From positions 1,364,001 to 1,428,000 of the forward strand of contig NZ_CP110224.1 in the NCBI RefSeq assembly GCF_026013645.1: DNA of 64,000 nucleotides. The letters are read 5' to 3'. Positions 52,494 to 62,028 of this stretch are shown here, piece by piece. The position numbers and the translations under genes were made by a program. Positions within the stretch are counted from its first letter, which is position 1. Each line of letters starts with the position of its first letter. The notes below the pieces were generated by a model, which was not told where the DNA came from, searched no databases, and saw only the letters and a program-made list of their open reading frames with translations. Origin of the DNA: Virgibacillus natechei. Its GTDB lineage: Bacteria > Bacillota > Bacilli > Bacillales > Amphibacillaceae.

Positions 52494-53852
52494 GTGGCTT
52501 TACCCTTACTTGAAAATGATACAGCAGCTTCCATGATACAATCATTGAAAGAAGGAAGTCAGGAAAACTTTCAAACCATTGTACATGAATTACAACCATA
52601 TGACTTGGCGCAACATTATCAGTATTTGCCAGTTAAGCACCGAAATAAATTTATTCTTTTTTTAACAGATGAACAACTAAAAGAATTTATAGAAGAGCTG
52701 GAAAATGACGATCAACTAGAAGTGCTTCAAAAACTAGGAGTCGAAAAATCGACAACAATCCTTGATTTGATGGAAAATGATGAATTGGCCATATTACTAG
52801 AGGACCTAGAACCGGAGAAAGTGGAAGAACTCCTATCTGAGATGAAAAAAGAAGAAATTGAGATCGTAAAGAACCTCATGAACTATCCACCTGAAACAGC
52901 TGGTCGGATTATGAACACTCGATTTGTCTGGATAAATCATGATTATACAATCAGAGAAGCAGTTGATAAGTTAAAACATTTTGCTGAACTCGCGGAATAC
53001 CTCAATTATCTTTATGTCATCGATGAACAGAAGAAACTCGTCGGTGTAGTCTCTTATAAGGACTTATTACTAGCAGATTTAGAGGATAAAGTGAAAAACA
53101 TTATGTTGAGTAGGCTCGTTAAAGTTAATGTACATACCGATCAAGAAGAGGTGGCTAAATTAATTAGTCGATATGACTTTGTATCCATTCCGGTTATTGA
53201 AGAGGATAACACGTTGGCTGGTGTTGTCACCGTTGATGATGTAATTGATGTCGTTATTCGAGAAGCAAATGAAGACATCGAAAAGATATCTGCTGCTGGT
53301 AAAGCAATCGACTTTGAAACAAAACCAATAATCGCTTCCTATCGTCGTCTGCCGTGGCTTATTTTATTGTTATTTATCGGACTAGTGTCTGGTAGCATTA
53401 TTAGTGGATTTGAAGCAACATTGGATCAAGTTGTAGCACTAGCCTTCTTTATGCCTATGATTGCGGGGATGACTGGTAACACAGGAACCCAATCATTAGC
53501 AGTTGTCGTACGAGGGTTGGCTACCAATGACTTGAACTTTAAGCAAGTACTAAAATTAATTATTCGTGAACTTTGGGTAGGCATTATTATTGGTATTGTT
53601 TGTGGTATCTTGATTTTATTAATAGCCTATGTATGGCAGGGGAGTTTTCCCTTGGGAATAGTTGTTGGTGGATCCTTATTGCTGACATTAATTATTGGGA
53701 CATTAGCCGGAACAATTATTCCACTTATTCTATATAAATTCAATGTAGACCCAGCAGTAGCTTCTGGGCCACTTATCACTACGATAAATGATATATTGTC
53801 CCTGCTTATTTACTTTGGCTTCGCTACAATGTTTATGGATCGGTTATTGTAG
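52494..53852 (+). CDS. mgtE: Magnesium transporter MgtE
   Basis: 452 residues: N-terminal MgtE helical domain (to about 130), tandem CBS domains (about 135-255: VIDEQKKLVGVVSYKDLL, VIEEDNTLAGVVTVDDVIDV), plug helix and five membrane helices with the pore motif GNTGTQS and PLITTINDI. A magnesium channel gated by cytosolic Mg. GTG at 52494 with GGGAGG 8 nt upstream. Its product is complete and of normal length. Confidence 0.95.
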   Translation: MALPLLENDTAASMIQSLKEGSQENFQTIVHELQPYDLAQHYQYLPVKHRNKFILFLTDEQLKEFIEELENDDQLEVLQKLGVEKSTTILDLMENDELAILLEDLEPEKVEELLSEMKKEEIEIVKNLMNYPPETAGRIMNTRFVWINHDYTIREAVDKLKHFAELAEYLNYLYVIDEQKKLVGVVSYKDLLLADLEDKVKNIMLSRLVKVNVHTDQEEVAKLISRYDFVSIPVIEEDNTLAGVVTVDDVIDVVIREANEDIEKISAAGKAIDFETKPIIASYRRLPWLILLLFIGLVSGSIISGFEATLDQVVALAFFMPMIAGMTGNTGTQSLAVVVRGLATNDLNFKQVLKLIIRELWVGIIIGIVCGILILLIAYVWQGSFPLGIVVGGSLLLTLIIGTLAGTIIPLILYKFNVDPAVASGPLITTINDILSLLIYFGFATMFMDRLL

Positions 53853-53982
53853 GTTCAATTCAGCAAAAATACCCTCTGGGGGAAAATTAACAAGGTTTTT
53901 TTCATTCTAGACGTATTACAACCCTTTATATGATGCAACGAAAAAAAGAACCATCGTTAGGTTATTTGACAATAAAAAATCA

Positions 53983-54022
53983 GGAATATCGATCAAATGG
54001 TAATTGATTTGATCGATATTCC
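53983..54022 (-). terminator. Terminator after the DUF457-type gene (between it and mgtE)
   Basis: GGAATATCGATCAAAT (53983-53998) and ATTTGATCGATATTCC (54007-54022), 16 bp, followed on the minus strand by TGATTTTTTATTG. Confidence 0.9.
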
Positions 54023-54025
54023 AAG

Positions 54026-54652
54026 TCAGATTTCTTTTGATGAAATAGGTAAAAACAACTTAACTCCTCGTTTATTGAATGGTAATAGCTTACTATCTGT
54101 AATTAAGTGGCTAATATAACCAATAAGGCATGTATAGAAAATTCCATTAATCCCAAGGGATCTTTCTAGGTGGGAAGCAATAATTCCGAAGAACACTACA
54201 CCCACTATCGAATGGGTATAGCTGCGATGCGGAACGAAAGAGGCGATTAAAATATATATTCCAAACAGCATCAGCCACGTTTCCTGTAAGGAAGAACCTC
54301 CTGCAATCACGCCGATACCGGTAATGGTTAACATATGTTTTTGTTTAATTGATGATGAAAGAATAATCATCCCCAGTCCGATGCCAATACCCACATACCT
54401 ATCAGTACTGACGCCCTCATAGAAACTATAAATAATCATCAGTACCCCGATCAACTGAGCAACTGTTTGAATCATCTTGTGGGATAGCGTCATTTTACCA
54501 CGAAGCTTCCCATCAACATCTAGATCGGGTATTAACCCTGAAACACCTCCTAGTCCAACTAAAAGGAGTGTTGAAGAAGGACTGGAATCAAAAGTGCTCG
54601 CTACAATGAATCCTGTTGCTGCTCCGATTGCTGCATGTGTTGTACCATTCAC
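54026..54652 (-). CDS. YdjM/DUF457-type membrane-bound metal-dependent hydrolase
   Basis: 208 residues, about four membrane helices with conserved metal-site patterns: TTHAAIGAATGF at the N-terminus, GLIPDLDVDGKLRGK, HRSYTHSIVGV and GYISHLITD. Family role not well known (LexA-regulated YdjM in E. coli). GTG start with AAAGGTGG 7 nt upstream. Convergent with mgtE. Confidence 0.88.
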   Translation of the reverse strand: MNGTTHAAIGAATGFIVASTFDSSPSSTLLLVGLGGVSGLIPDLDVDGKLRGKMTLSHKMIQTVAQLIGVLMIIYSFYEGVSTDRYVGIGIGLGMIILSSSIKQKHMLTITGIGVIAGGSSLQETWLMLFGIYILIASFVPHRSYTHSIVGVVFFGIIASHLERSLGINGIFYTCLIGYISHLITDSKLLPFNKRGVKLFLPISSKEI

Positions 54653-54781
54653 GTTTAATCCACCTTTAGAAAACTAGTCTTATCGCCAAGCTTTATTTTA
54701 CTATAAAACAGATGTTTTGTTTAGGATAATTTTTACACTTTTTGAATTTTCCATTGTAGTTATAGGAAGAAATTATATTTT

Positions 54782-54852
54782 GGCAGATAAGAAAGCATAT
54801 TACTGCAACTAAGGCATTAACCGACAGGCTTGGTAAATGCCAAGTTTTCTAA
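54782..54852 (+). repeat. Type-A hairpin repeat, copy 13
   Basis: GGCAGATAAGAAAGCATATTAC-TGC, then GGCATT...AATGCC hairpin and CCAAGTTTTCTAAAA. Preceded by TATTTT. Confidence 0.75.
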
Positions 54853-54894
54853 AATATGATAGGATAAACAAAAGGCTCATAGGAGGATGCAGGT

Positions 54895-55200
54895 ATGAAG
54901 GAAATAACAGCGAAAGAACTAGGGAAAAAGGTGAAAGATGGAGAAACAGTTAACATTATTGATGTGCGCGAAGATGAAGAAGTAAGAGAAGGAAAAATCC
55001 CAGGAGCAGCTCATATTCGTTTGAGTGAAATCCCAGAACGTTTAGATGAAATAGCCAAAGAAGAACATCATTATATGGTCTGTCGTTCTGGTGGCAGAAG
55101 TGGAAAGGCTAGTGAATTTTTGAAAGAGCAAGGATATGACGTAAGCAATATGGTTGGTGGAATGTTGGAATGGGAAGAAGAAGTAGAGAAAGAGAAGTAG
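54895..55200 (+). CDS. Rhodanese-like sulfurtransferase
   Basis: 101 residues, a single rhodanese domain: IIDVREDEEVREGKIPGAAH, the active-site loop VCRSGGRSGKA with C63, and MVGGMLEWEEE. Transfers sulfane sulfur in the cytosol. AGGAGG is 7 nt before the ATG. No partner gene of sulfide metabolism is adjacent. Confidence 0.93.
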   Translation: MKEITAKELGKKVKDGETVNIIDVREDEEVREGKIPGAAHIRLSEIPERLDEIAKEEHHYMVCRSGGRSGKASEFLKEQGYDVSNMVGGMLEWEEEVEKEK

Positions 55201-55365
55201 GAGAAACAAAAAACCAGTAAAAGTATTGATTATTCTCTCTTGAACACAATGCACATACTATTCAGAAATGGGGATACGCTATGGGAAGGGGTTACGTACG
55301 CCGAAGATAGTTTCCCGGCCTCTACTTCTCCTTAATTCATGGAAAAACCTTTCGGGAGGGTCATT

Positions 55366-55542
55366 ATGTTGTATCTACTATGTTTGATTCCACCGCTTGC
55401 GGTGCTGGTAACAGGACGTCCAATTCAAGCAATATTAAATTTTCTCTTAACATTAGCGTTTTATATCCCGGGTGTCATTCATGCGGTATTAGTTGTGAAT
55501 GAACATAAAGCAGATAAACGGATGAAGAAGTACGCAAAGTAA
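55366..55542 (+). CDS. Pmp3/YqaE family small membrane protein
   Basis: 58 residues, two membrane helices: MLYLLCLIPPLAVLVTGRP and ILNFLLTLAFYIPGVIHA, typical of the UPF0057/Pmp3 proteolipids that are often salt- or cold-stress induced. The ATG at 55366 has GGGAGG 6 nt upstream; a longer in-frame start lacks a ribosome site. A terminator follows. Confidence 0.9.
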   Translation: MLYLLCLIPPLAVLVTGRPIQAILNFLLTLAFYIPGVIHAVLVVNEHKADKRMKKYAK

Positions 55543-55578
55543 TCAAAAGATTTAGTGATAAAAGAATATATAATTAAT

Positions 55579-55603
55579 AAGCCACCTTGAATGGTGGCTT
55601 TTT
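55579..55603 (+). terminator. Terminator after the Pmp3 gene
   Basis: AAGCCACC (55579-55586) and GGTGGCTT (55593-55600), then TTT. Confidence 0.85.
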
Positions 55604-55880
55604 GTCATGGTGCGAATAAACCTATACAATTAGTTGCACACCCTATATGTTAAACTATAAAGGAACCCTAAATCCCTATTTCATACATTTAGACTTTTTA
55701 ATAGATATTTATGGTACAGGTTCACTACACTTTTGTATTATACTAGGGAAAGAACTTCCTTAGGTGAAAGGTTAGCAACGTTTTTTCCTCAAACTTTTCT
55801 ATTATTCTCCAAGAACTCTTACAACGTAAGACAACCTCGGGTGAAAAAAGTCATAAACAAAATCGAAAGGAGAGAGAGTG

Positions 55881-57074
55881 ATGAAATTATTTCATACAGC
55901 GGATTGGCATTTAGGAAAGCTCGTACAGGGGGTATACATGACCGAAGATCAGCGCTATATACTCGAAAATTTTATCCGTGCGGTTGAAGAAGAAAAGCCG
56001 GATGCTGTGATTCTTGCGGGCGATTTATACGATCGTGCGATACCACCGACTGAAGCGGTACACTTGTTGGATGAGGTGTTAGAAAGAATTGTTTTAAAAC
56101 TGAAAACGCCCGTTCTAGCAGTGGCGGGGAACCACGATAGTCCGAGCAGGTTAAATTTCGGGAGCAGTATCATGCAGCACAATGGCTTTCATATCGTCGG
56201 CAACATCACGAAGGAAATGGAGCCGGTTATCCTACATGATGAGCACGGAGAAGTGCATTTCCATCTCGTTCCATATTGCGACCCAAGTGTCGTTCGTAAT
56301 GTTTTCGCAGATGATGAGATTCGTACCCATAATGATGCGACAGGTAAAATAGTAGAAACCATCAAGCAAAATATGGACACCAATAGTCGCCATGTATTTG
56401 TGGGACACGCTTTCGTCACACCATTTGGGGAGGAAAAAGAAAATACAAGTGATTCCGAGCGACCACTTTCCATTGGGGGAGCTGAATATGTGGATGGCCA
56501 TCATTTTGCGCCGTTTCATTATACAGCACTCGGCCACCTGCATAAGAAACATTATGTCATCCATGAAACTATTCAATATTCCGGCTCCATTGCGAAATTT
56601 TCCATATCAGAAGAACATCACAATAAAGGATTTAACGTTGTTGAGATGGATGAAAGCGGCAATGTGTCGATTGAGAGGCGTTTACTACCTCCAAAACGAG
56701 ATATGCGCACAATTGAAGCGACAATGGAAGATTTATTAACCTTTCCGGTCAGTGAGGACTATGTATTTGTCCGTTTAAAGGACGAAGCTCCCGTTCTTTC
56801 ACCAATGGAAAAAATTAGATCTGTCTTCCCAAATGCCATGCACGTCGAACGAAATCACTATTTCTTATCGCATGCATCCAACGAAGAAACGAAATCGGTC
56901 AATCGAAGCAAAATGAGCGATTTGGATCTTTTCAAAGCCTTTTATAAGGAAGCAAAAGGTGCAGATCCCTCTGAAGATACGGAAGCGATATTTAAAGAAG
57001 TGCTAGATGAACATTTACGAGATGAGAATGAAACTGTAACAGATAGGGAGCATACGAAGCCGATTACCAATTAA
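55881..57074 (+). CDS. sbcD: Exonuclease SbcCD, subunit D
   Basis: 397 residues, Mre11-type calcineurin-like nuclease: ADWHLGKL, LAGDLYDRA, VAGNHDSPSR, VGHAFVT and LGHLHKKH carry the metal ligands. With SbcC it cleaves hairpins and protein-blocked DNA ends. AAAGGAGAG lies 6 nt before the ATG. The stop is 27 bp before the sbcC start. Confidence 0.96.
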   Translation: MKLFHTADWHLGKLVQGVYMTEDQRYILENFIRAVEEEKPDAVILAGDLYDRAIPPTEAVHLLDEVLERIVLKLKTPVLAVAGNHDSPSRLNFGSSIMQHNGFHIVGNITKEMEPVILHDEHGEVHFHLVPYCDPSVVRNVFADDEIRTHNDATGKIVETIKQNMDTNSRHVFVGHAFVTPFGEEKENTSDSERPLSIGGAEYVDGHHFAPFHYTALGHLHKKHYVIHETIQYSGSIAKFSISEEHHNKGFNVVEMDESGNVSIERRLLPPKRDMRTIEATMEDLLTFPVSEDYVFVRLKDEAPVLSPMEKIRSVFPNAMHVERNHYFLSHASNEETKSVNRSKMSDLDLFKAFYKEAKGADPSEDTEAIFKEVLDEHLRDENETVTDREHTKPITN

Positions 57075-57101
57075 GTAGTATAGTAGAAAGGAGAGAATGC
57101 A

Positions 57102-60100
57102 TTGAAACCACTTAGACTGACAATGACAGCATTTGGACCGTTTAAACATACTGAATCGATCGATTTCCGCGAACTAAAAGAGAATAATCTATTTGTCATT
57201 TCTGGCAATACTGGCGCTGGTAAAACAACGATATTTGACGGCATTTGTTTTGCCTTATATGGGAGTGCCAGCGGAACAGACCGTGAAGATACGAAGATGC
57301 TCAGAAGTGACTTTGCCGAAGATAATACGCATACGTCGATTGAGCTGGAATTTGAATTAAGAGGGAGAAATTATCGTATTCTCCGTCAATTGGGACATGT
57401 GAAAGCAGGGAATAAATCGAAGACAGGTGAGAAATATGAATTCTTTGAAAAAGTCGATGACAAAGAGATCCCTTGTGTCGATCGGCAAATGGTTTCTGAA
57501 ATTGATAAGAAAGTAGAAGCCATCATTGGCCTAACGCAAGACCAGTTTAAGCAAATTGTAATGCTTCCCCAGGGAGAATTTCGTAAACTATTAACTTCTG
57601 AAACGGAAAATAAAGAAGCAATTCTGCGCAAAATATTTAAAACAGAATCCTACAAGCAAATGAATGAGCGTTTGAGAAATAAGAAAGATAACGTCAAAGA
57701 AGACTTTATGAAACTAGCACAAAAGCGAGACCATTATATTCAAAATATACCGGCTGCATTACCACAACGAGAAGAATCGTCCTTGTTTAAAGTGCTTGCA
57801 GAGGAACATCACAATGTCAATCAGGTTATTGCTGGATTAGAGGAAGAAACGCTGTTTTACCATAACCAGATCACAATCGATCAGCAAAACTATGATGCTA
57901 AATACAAAGCACATGGAACCAAGCAAACCGAATTTTACGCGGCTAAGACGTTAAATGATCGCTTCCAAGATCTGGACACAAAGGAAAAAGAGTTGAAGGA
58001 ATTACAGGAACAAGTCCCAGCCTTTAAATCAAAAGAAAAACAACTGGTATCTGCTGATAGCGCAAGTACGATAGAAGTGTACGAGAAACAAGCAGCTGGC
58101 GTGCGACAGGAAGAGAAAGAAAAGGCCAGTGCGCTAGAGAAAGCGAAAGCAGCTGAGAAAATGGCGGAGGAAACCCTTACAAAAGCACAAGCCATCTATA
58201 CACAAGAAGAAAATAAAAAACAAGAGCGAGAAAACGCCAGCAAGAAATTGGATCAGTTGCAAGGGTATCTACCAGTTGTTAAAGACATCGAGGCGCGAAA
58301 GAAGCAGCTGGAAGAACTTAAATACAACGAAAATCAAACGTTTAAAGAACTGGAAAACGTTAAACCAATTTTAAAAGAAAAAAACGACGCGTCTGAAGCG
58401 TATACGAAGCAGATCAACGAACTAACAGAAGCGGTTGATCAACAACCTGAAAAACAGGAACACCTTAAGGAAATGGGCGATCAAGTAAATGTGTTAAAGG
58501 ATTTTCTCAAATTAAAGGAAGATCAAGCGACCAATGAGAAAGATATTGAGCAGAAAGAAGCCGCCTATCGCACCATTAAATCCACATACGACCAAGTCGA
58601 ACAGGAGTGGATGAATAATCAGGCAAGCTTACTTGCTGCGCACTTACATGATGGGGAATCTTGTCCCGTGTGTGGAAGTCAAGAGCACCCAAATAAAACA
58701 GCTAATCAAGCGACAACAACGACGAAAGAGCAACTCGAAGCACGTAAAAAAGAACTCGATGAGAAAGACAGCCAGTATCGTGATGCGGTCGCCAAGCATA
58801 AGACAAACGTTTCCCAACTAAAAGATAAAGAAGAAGAACTCACACGATTTAAGATTGCCCCAGCAGATGCACAGGTAGTTCATGACCAACTGATGGAAAA
58901 AGGAAAACAGTTAAAAGCAGAAGTAAATACCATCAAGCATAAACGAGATGAGCTCAAAAAAGTAAAAGAAACCCATGAAAAAGAAAATAAAGTCATTAAA
59001 CAACTCGAAGCAAAGAAAGAAAACCTAGAAAAGGCATACCAAGAACAAACGACCTCCTATCAAACGGCTAAAGCTGTGTATGATGAGAGGGTGCGAGTCA
59101 TCCCGGAAGAAGTACGCGTCCTGTCTGAATTGGAAAAACAGATTAAGGAAACAGAAGCACTCAAACGAAGGTTAGAAAAGGCATGGGAACAAGCCCAAAT
59201 TAGCTTACAGCAAGCAAAAGAAGAACAGACAAAGGCTTCCGCTAATCAGACACACACAGCAAAACAGCTTGAGGAAACAAAAGAAAGACGAATAAAGGAA
59301 GAAAATCGGTTTTACGAAACATTGCACGATGCGGACTTTGAATCCGAAGAAGCATATCAGCAAGCCAAAATACCGGAAGCCGATCGCAAACAATTAAAAG
59401 AAGCGATCCAGCAATTTAAAGAACAGAAATTAATGATAACCGAACGCGTGAATGAGTTAAGGGAATCCTTGAAGGATAAATCAAGAGTGGACGTAACGGC
59501 AATTGAAACAGAATTAGCCCAATTAAAACGCGACTACGAATTAGCATTAACTCAGTTAAATCTATCAAAAGATTACCACCAGGAAACCATTGATCTAAAA
59601 GCTAATATCAGCGACGCAAACGAACAAGTGAAAGGGCAGGAGAAACAACTAGCAACTATTACAGATTTGTATGACGTCCTCCGAGGGCAAAACAGTCAGA
59701 AAATATCCTTTGAGCGCTACTTGCAAATCGAGTATCTGGAACAAATCATAGAAGCTGCCAATGGACGCTTAAAGGGGCTATCTAATGGGCAATTTTATCT
59801 CATTCGCAGCGACCGCCAAGAATCACATGGTAAACAAAGTGGCCTCGGACTCGACGTCTATGATGCCTATACCGGACAAACACGTGACGTTAAAACACTA
59901 TCAGGAGGAGAAAAATTCAACGCCTCCCTCTGTCTTGCACTTGGAATGTCTGACGTTATCCAAAGTTTCCAGGGCAATATATCTATTGAAACCATGTTCA
60001 TCGATGAAGGATTCGGCTCACTCGACGAAGAATCCTTAAACAAATCAATCGACACCTTGATCGACCTACAACAAGCAGGTCGGACCATCGGCGTCATCTC

Positions 60101-60194
60101 ACACGTTCAAGAGTTGAAATCAATCTTCCCAGCTATACTTGAAGTTTCAAAAGAGAAGGAAGGCTATAGTAAGACGGCGTTTTTGGTTAAGTGA
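57102..60194 (+). CDS. sbcC: Exonuclease SbcCD, subunit C
   Basis: 1030 residues, Rad50-type SMC ATPase: Walker A GNTGAGKTT from G35, long coiled coil, zinc hook CPVC at 521-524 in its middle, coiled coil back, signature LSGGEKFNASL and Walker B MFIDEGFGSLD (D968, E969). Partner of SbcD in DNA end processing. TTG start with AAAGGAG 8 nt upstream. The gene uses more GC-rich third positions in places than its neighbours, but the product looks complete. Confidence 0.96.
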   Translation: MKPLRLTMTAFGPFKHTESIDFRELKENNLFVISGNTGAGKTTIFDGICFALYGSASGTDREDTKMLRSDFAEDNTHTSIELEFELRGRNYRILRQLGHVKAGNKSKTGEKYEFFEKVDDKEIPCVDRQMVSEIDKKVEAIIGLTQDQFKQIVMLPQGEFRKLLTSETENKEAILRKIFKTESYKQMNERLRNKKDNVKEDFMKLAQKRDHYIQNIPAALPQREESSLFKVLAEEHHNVNQVIAGLEEETLFYHNQITIDQQNYDAKYKAHGTKQTEFYAAKTLNDRFQDLDTKEKELKELQEQVPAFKSKEKQLVSADSASTIEVYEKQAAGVRQEEKEKASALEKAKAAEKMAEETLTKAQAIYTQEENKKQERENASKKLDQLQGYLPVVKDIEARKKQLEELKYNENQTFKELENVKPILKEKNDASEAYTKQINELTEAVDQQPEKQEHLKEMGDQVNVLKDFLKLKEDQATNEKDIEQKEAAYRTIKSTYDQVEQEWMNNQASLLAAHLHDGESCPVCGSQEHPNKTANQATTTTKEQLEARKKELDEKDSQYRDAVAKHKTNVSQLKDKEEELTRFKIAPADAQVVHDQLMEKGKQLKAEVNTIKHKRDELKKVKETHEKENKVIKQLEAKKENLEKAYQEQTTSYQTAKAVYDERVRVIPEEVRVLSELEKQIKETEALKRRLEKAWEQAQISLQQAKEEQTKASANQTHTAKQLEETKERRIKEENRFYETLHDADFESEEAYQQAKIPEADRKQLKEAIQQFKEQKLMITERVNELRESLKDKSRVDVTAIETELAQLKRDYELALTQLNLSKDYHQETIDLKANISDANEQVKGQEKQLATITDLYDVLRGQNSQKISFERYLQIEYLEQIIEAANGRLKGLSNGQFYLIRSDRQESHGKQSGLGLDVYDAYTGQTRDVKTLSGGEKFNASLCLALGMSDVIQSFQGNISIETMFIDEGFGSLDEESLNKSIDTLIDLQQAGRTIGVISHVQELKSIFPAILEVSKEKEGYSKTAFLVK

Positions 60195-60323
60195 TGAGGG
60201 TCTTAAATAAAATGGAGGAGAAATTAGAGAAAGCATTTATATTATGAAGGCTAATATGAAGCGTTAGGACTGACTTTTTAGTCAAGTCTCGATAGATTCG
60301 GAGGAAACTTTAATTTGGACAAG

Positions 60324-60360
60324 AAGTCTTGTAGATAAAAATCTGCAAGGCTTTCCTTTA
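60324..60360 (+). terminator. Terminator downstream of sbcC
   Basis: AAGTCTTGTAGAT (60324-60336) and ATCTGCAAGGCTT (60341-60353, with G-U and one mismatch), then TCCTTTA. The rest of the 375-base gap to the next gene contains no gene I can support. Confidence 0.6.
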
Positions 60361-60570
60361 TGATTTTAATCTTGAAAAACATGGTAAGATTGAATGGAGT
60401 AGGGTTACTTTTTTAAGAAGAGGTAACATAAAGTTATTTTAGGTAATTGGAAACATTACTGTTACAATTTTTCAGAATATATGAAATAATAGGTGTTAGT
60501 ATATAGATGCTACAGATATTTTAATACAAAAGGCTAAATAGATCCGTTCATAACGAGAAAGGAAGTTATT

Positions 60571-61554
60571 ATGCTTATTTTGACGGAAAAGGAAATACAA
60601 AATCATTATGTAATGAAGGATGCGATATCTGATTTAAAGAAAGGACTAAATTCGAAAAAACAAGGCCTTATCACGAATCCCCATCGGACGGTGATTGAAA
60701 TTCCAGATAACCAAGCATCCGTCCTATATATGCCAGGCGCGGAATTATCACAGAAGATAGCGTCGGTAAAGGTAGTGTCCATATTTCCTAAGAATCCCAA
60801 GCACGGAATGCCAACCACTCAAGGAATCCTAATGTTGACGGATGCGCAGACTGGCAAGCATCTGTGTATGATGAATGCATCGTATTTAACTAGGTTACGA
60901 ACGGGAGGTCTTAGTGGTATTGCAACGGAAAAACTAGCAAGAAAGGATGTAAAAACATTAGGCGTTATAGGTACCGGAGCAATGGCGTTTGAACAGGTTT
61001 TAGGTGTTCTGGAAGTACGTGATATTGACAAAATAAACCTGTTTAATCGAACCCAGGAGAAGGCAGAACAGTTTAAAGAAAGACTGATTGATTTTGGTGT
61101 AAAACAGCCCATTACAATCGCTGCAAATGCAGATGAAGTTGTGCAAGCAGCAGATGTTATTTGTTGTGCTACTCGGTCAAACGAGCCCGTTTTTAATGGG
61201 GATTTGCTTAAAGATGGTACACATATAAATGGTGTGGGTTCTTATTTGCCCCATATGCAAGAAGTAGATTTAACAACGATTCAAAAAGCATCAAAGATTG
61301 TAGCAGATGATTTGAAAGGTGTTGAGGAAGAAGCAGGGGAGCTTATTCATGCAGATCGTGAAAGTGATTGGAGTTTCACTGACCTTTATGGAGAGCTCAG
61401 TGGATTACCTGATCATAATGGATTAGTACGAGAAAATGATAAAGAAATTACGTTTTTCAAATCAGTCGGTGCAGCTTATTTTGATTTGGTTGTGGCAATT
61501 GGTATCTATAGTAAATTGCAGGAAATAGGGGTGGGGAGTGAGGTCGAGGTTTAG
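60571..61554 (+). CDS. Ornithine cyclodeaminase/mu-crystallin family protein
   Basis: 327 residues. NAD-dependent family with VIGTGAMAFEQVLGV as the Rossmann motif, MNASYLTRLRTGGLSG before it and GSYLPHMQEVD / ADDLKGVEEEAGEL after it. Members deaminate ornithine to proline, or act as ketimine reductase, alanine or other amino-acid dehydrogenase; the exact activity cannot be read from the sequence. GAAAGGAAG precedes the ATG. rocD is in the window but 59 kb away. Confidence 0.88.
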   Translation: MLILTEKEIQNHYVMKDAISDLKKGLNSKKQGLITNPHRTVIEIPDNQASVLYMPGAELSQKIASVKVVSIFPKNPKHGMPTTQGILMLTDAQTGKHLCMMNASYLTRLRTGGLSGIATEKLARKDVKTLGVIGTGAMAFEQVLGVLEVRDIDKINLFNRTQEKAEQFKERLIDFGVKQPITIAANADEVVQAADVICCATRSNEPVFNGDLLKDGTHINGVGSYLPHMQEVDLTTIQKASKIVADDLKGVEEEAGELIHADRESDWSFTDLYGELSGLPDHNGLVRENDKEITFFKSVGAAYFDLVVAIGIYSKLQEIGVGSEVEV

Positions 61555-61659
61555 AATTCTCTATCTTAGTTTGAGCCAGGATATACGGACCGTCTAATAA
61601 TACGTTATAAATAATTTCAAGAGCAGGGGAGGTGCATCATTATCAAGGTAAAATAGAAT

Positions 61660-61697
61660 AAAGCTGTAAATCCTTATAAATAAGGGTTTACAGCTTT
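61660..61697. terminator. Bidirectional terminator
   Basis: AAAGCTGTAAATCCTTA (61660-61676) and TAAGGGTTTACAGCTTT (61681-61697) between the ornithine cyclodeaminase-type gene and the convergent ydhR-like gene. Confidence 0.9.
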
Positions 61698-61703
61698 AAT
61701 GCT

Positions 61704-62009
61704 TTATTTTACAGGACCTTTCGTGATTTCAGTAAGTTTAGAATTGATGGCAAAAATTTTTGTGTTAACATCTGTGATTCCGAATCCAGCCAATCTTTTG
61801 GCGTGCATCTTAAAATACTTTTCAGCTGTTTCTTTTGTTTCGAAAATATAAATTCCTCCAGCTTCGTTTGTTTCTGGGCTTTCTGTCCATATTTTCCATA
61901 TGAAACCTTCTTCTTCGTTAATACTTTTTGCTAAATCAGAAAACGCCTCAGCCATCTCATTCCCAAAGGGGCCTTGCAAATTAAAATCAACTTGTAATAC
62001 GTGTGGCAT
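61704..62009 (-). CDS. YdhR-type putative monooxygenase
   Basis: 101 residues of the YdhR/ABM-like ferredoxin fold family: VLQVDFNLQGPFGNEM, FIWKIWTESPETNEAGGIYIFE, ETAEKYFKMHAKRL. Related small proteins act as cofactor-free monooxygenases on aromatic compounds or quinones. AGGAGG precedes the ATG. It is the last gene of an operon with a DsbA-like protein and an HxlR regulator. Confidence 0.88.
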   Translation of the reverse strand: MPHVLQVDFNLQGPFGNEMAEAFSDLAKSINEEEGFIWKIWTESPETNEAGGIYIFETKETAEKYFKMHAKRLAGFGITDVNTKIFAINSKLTEITKGPVK

Positions 62010-62028
62010 CGGTATCCTCCTTTTGTAA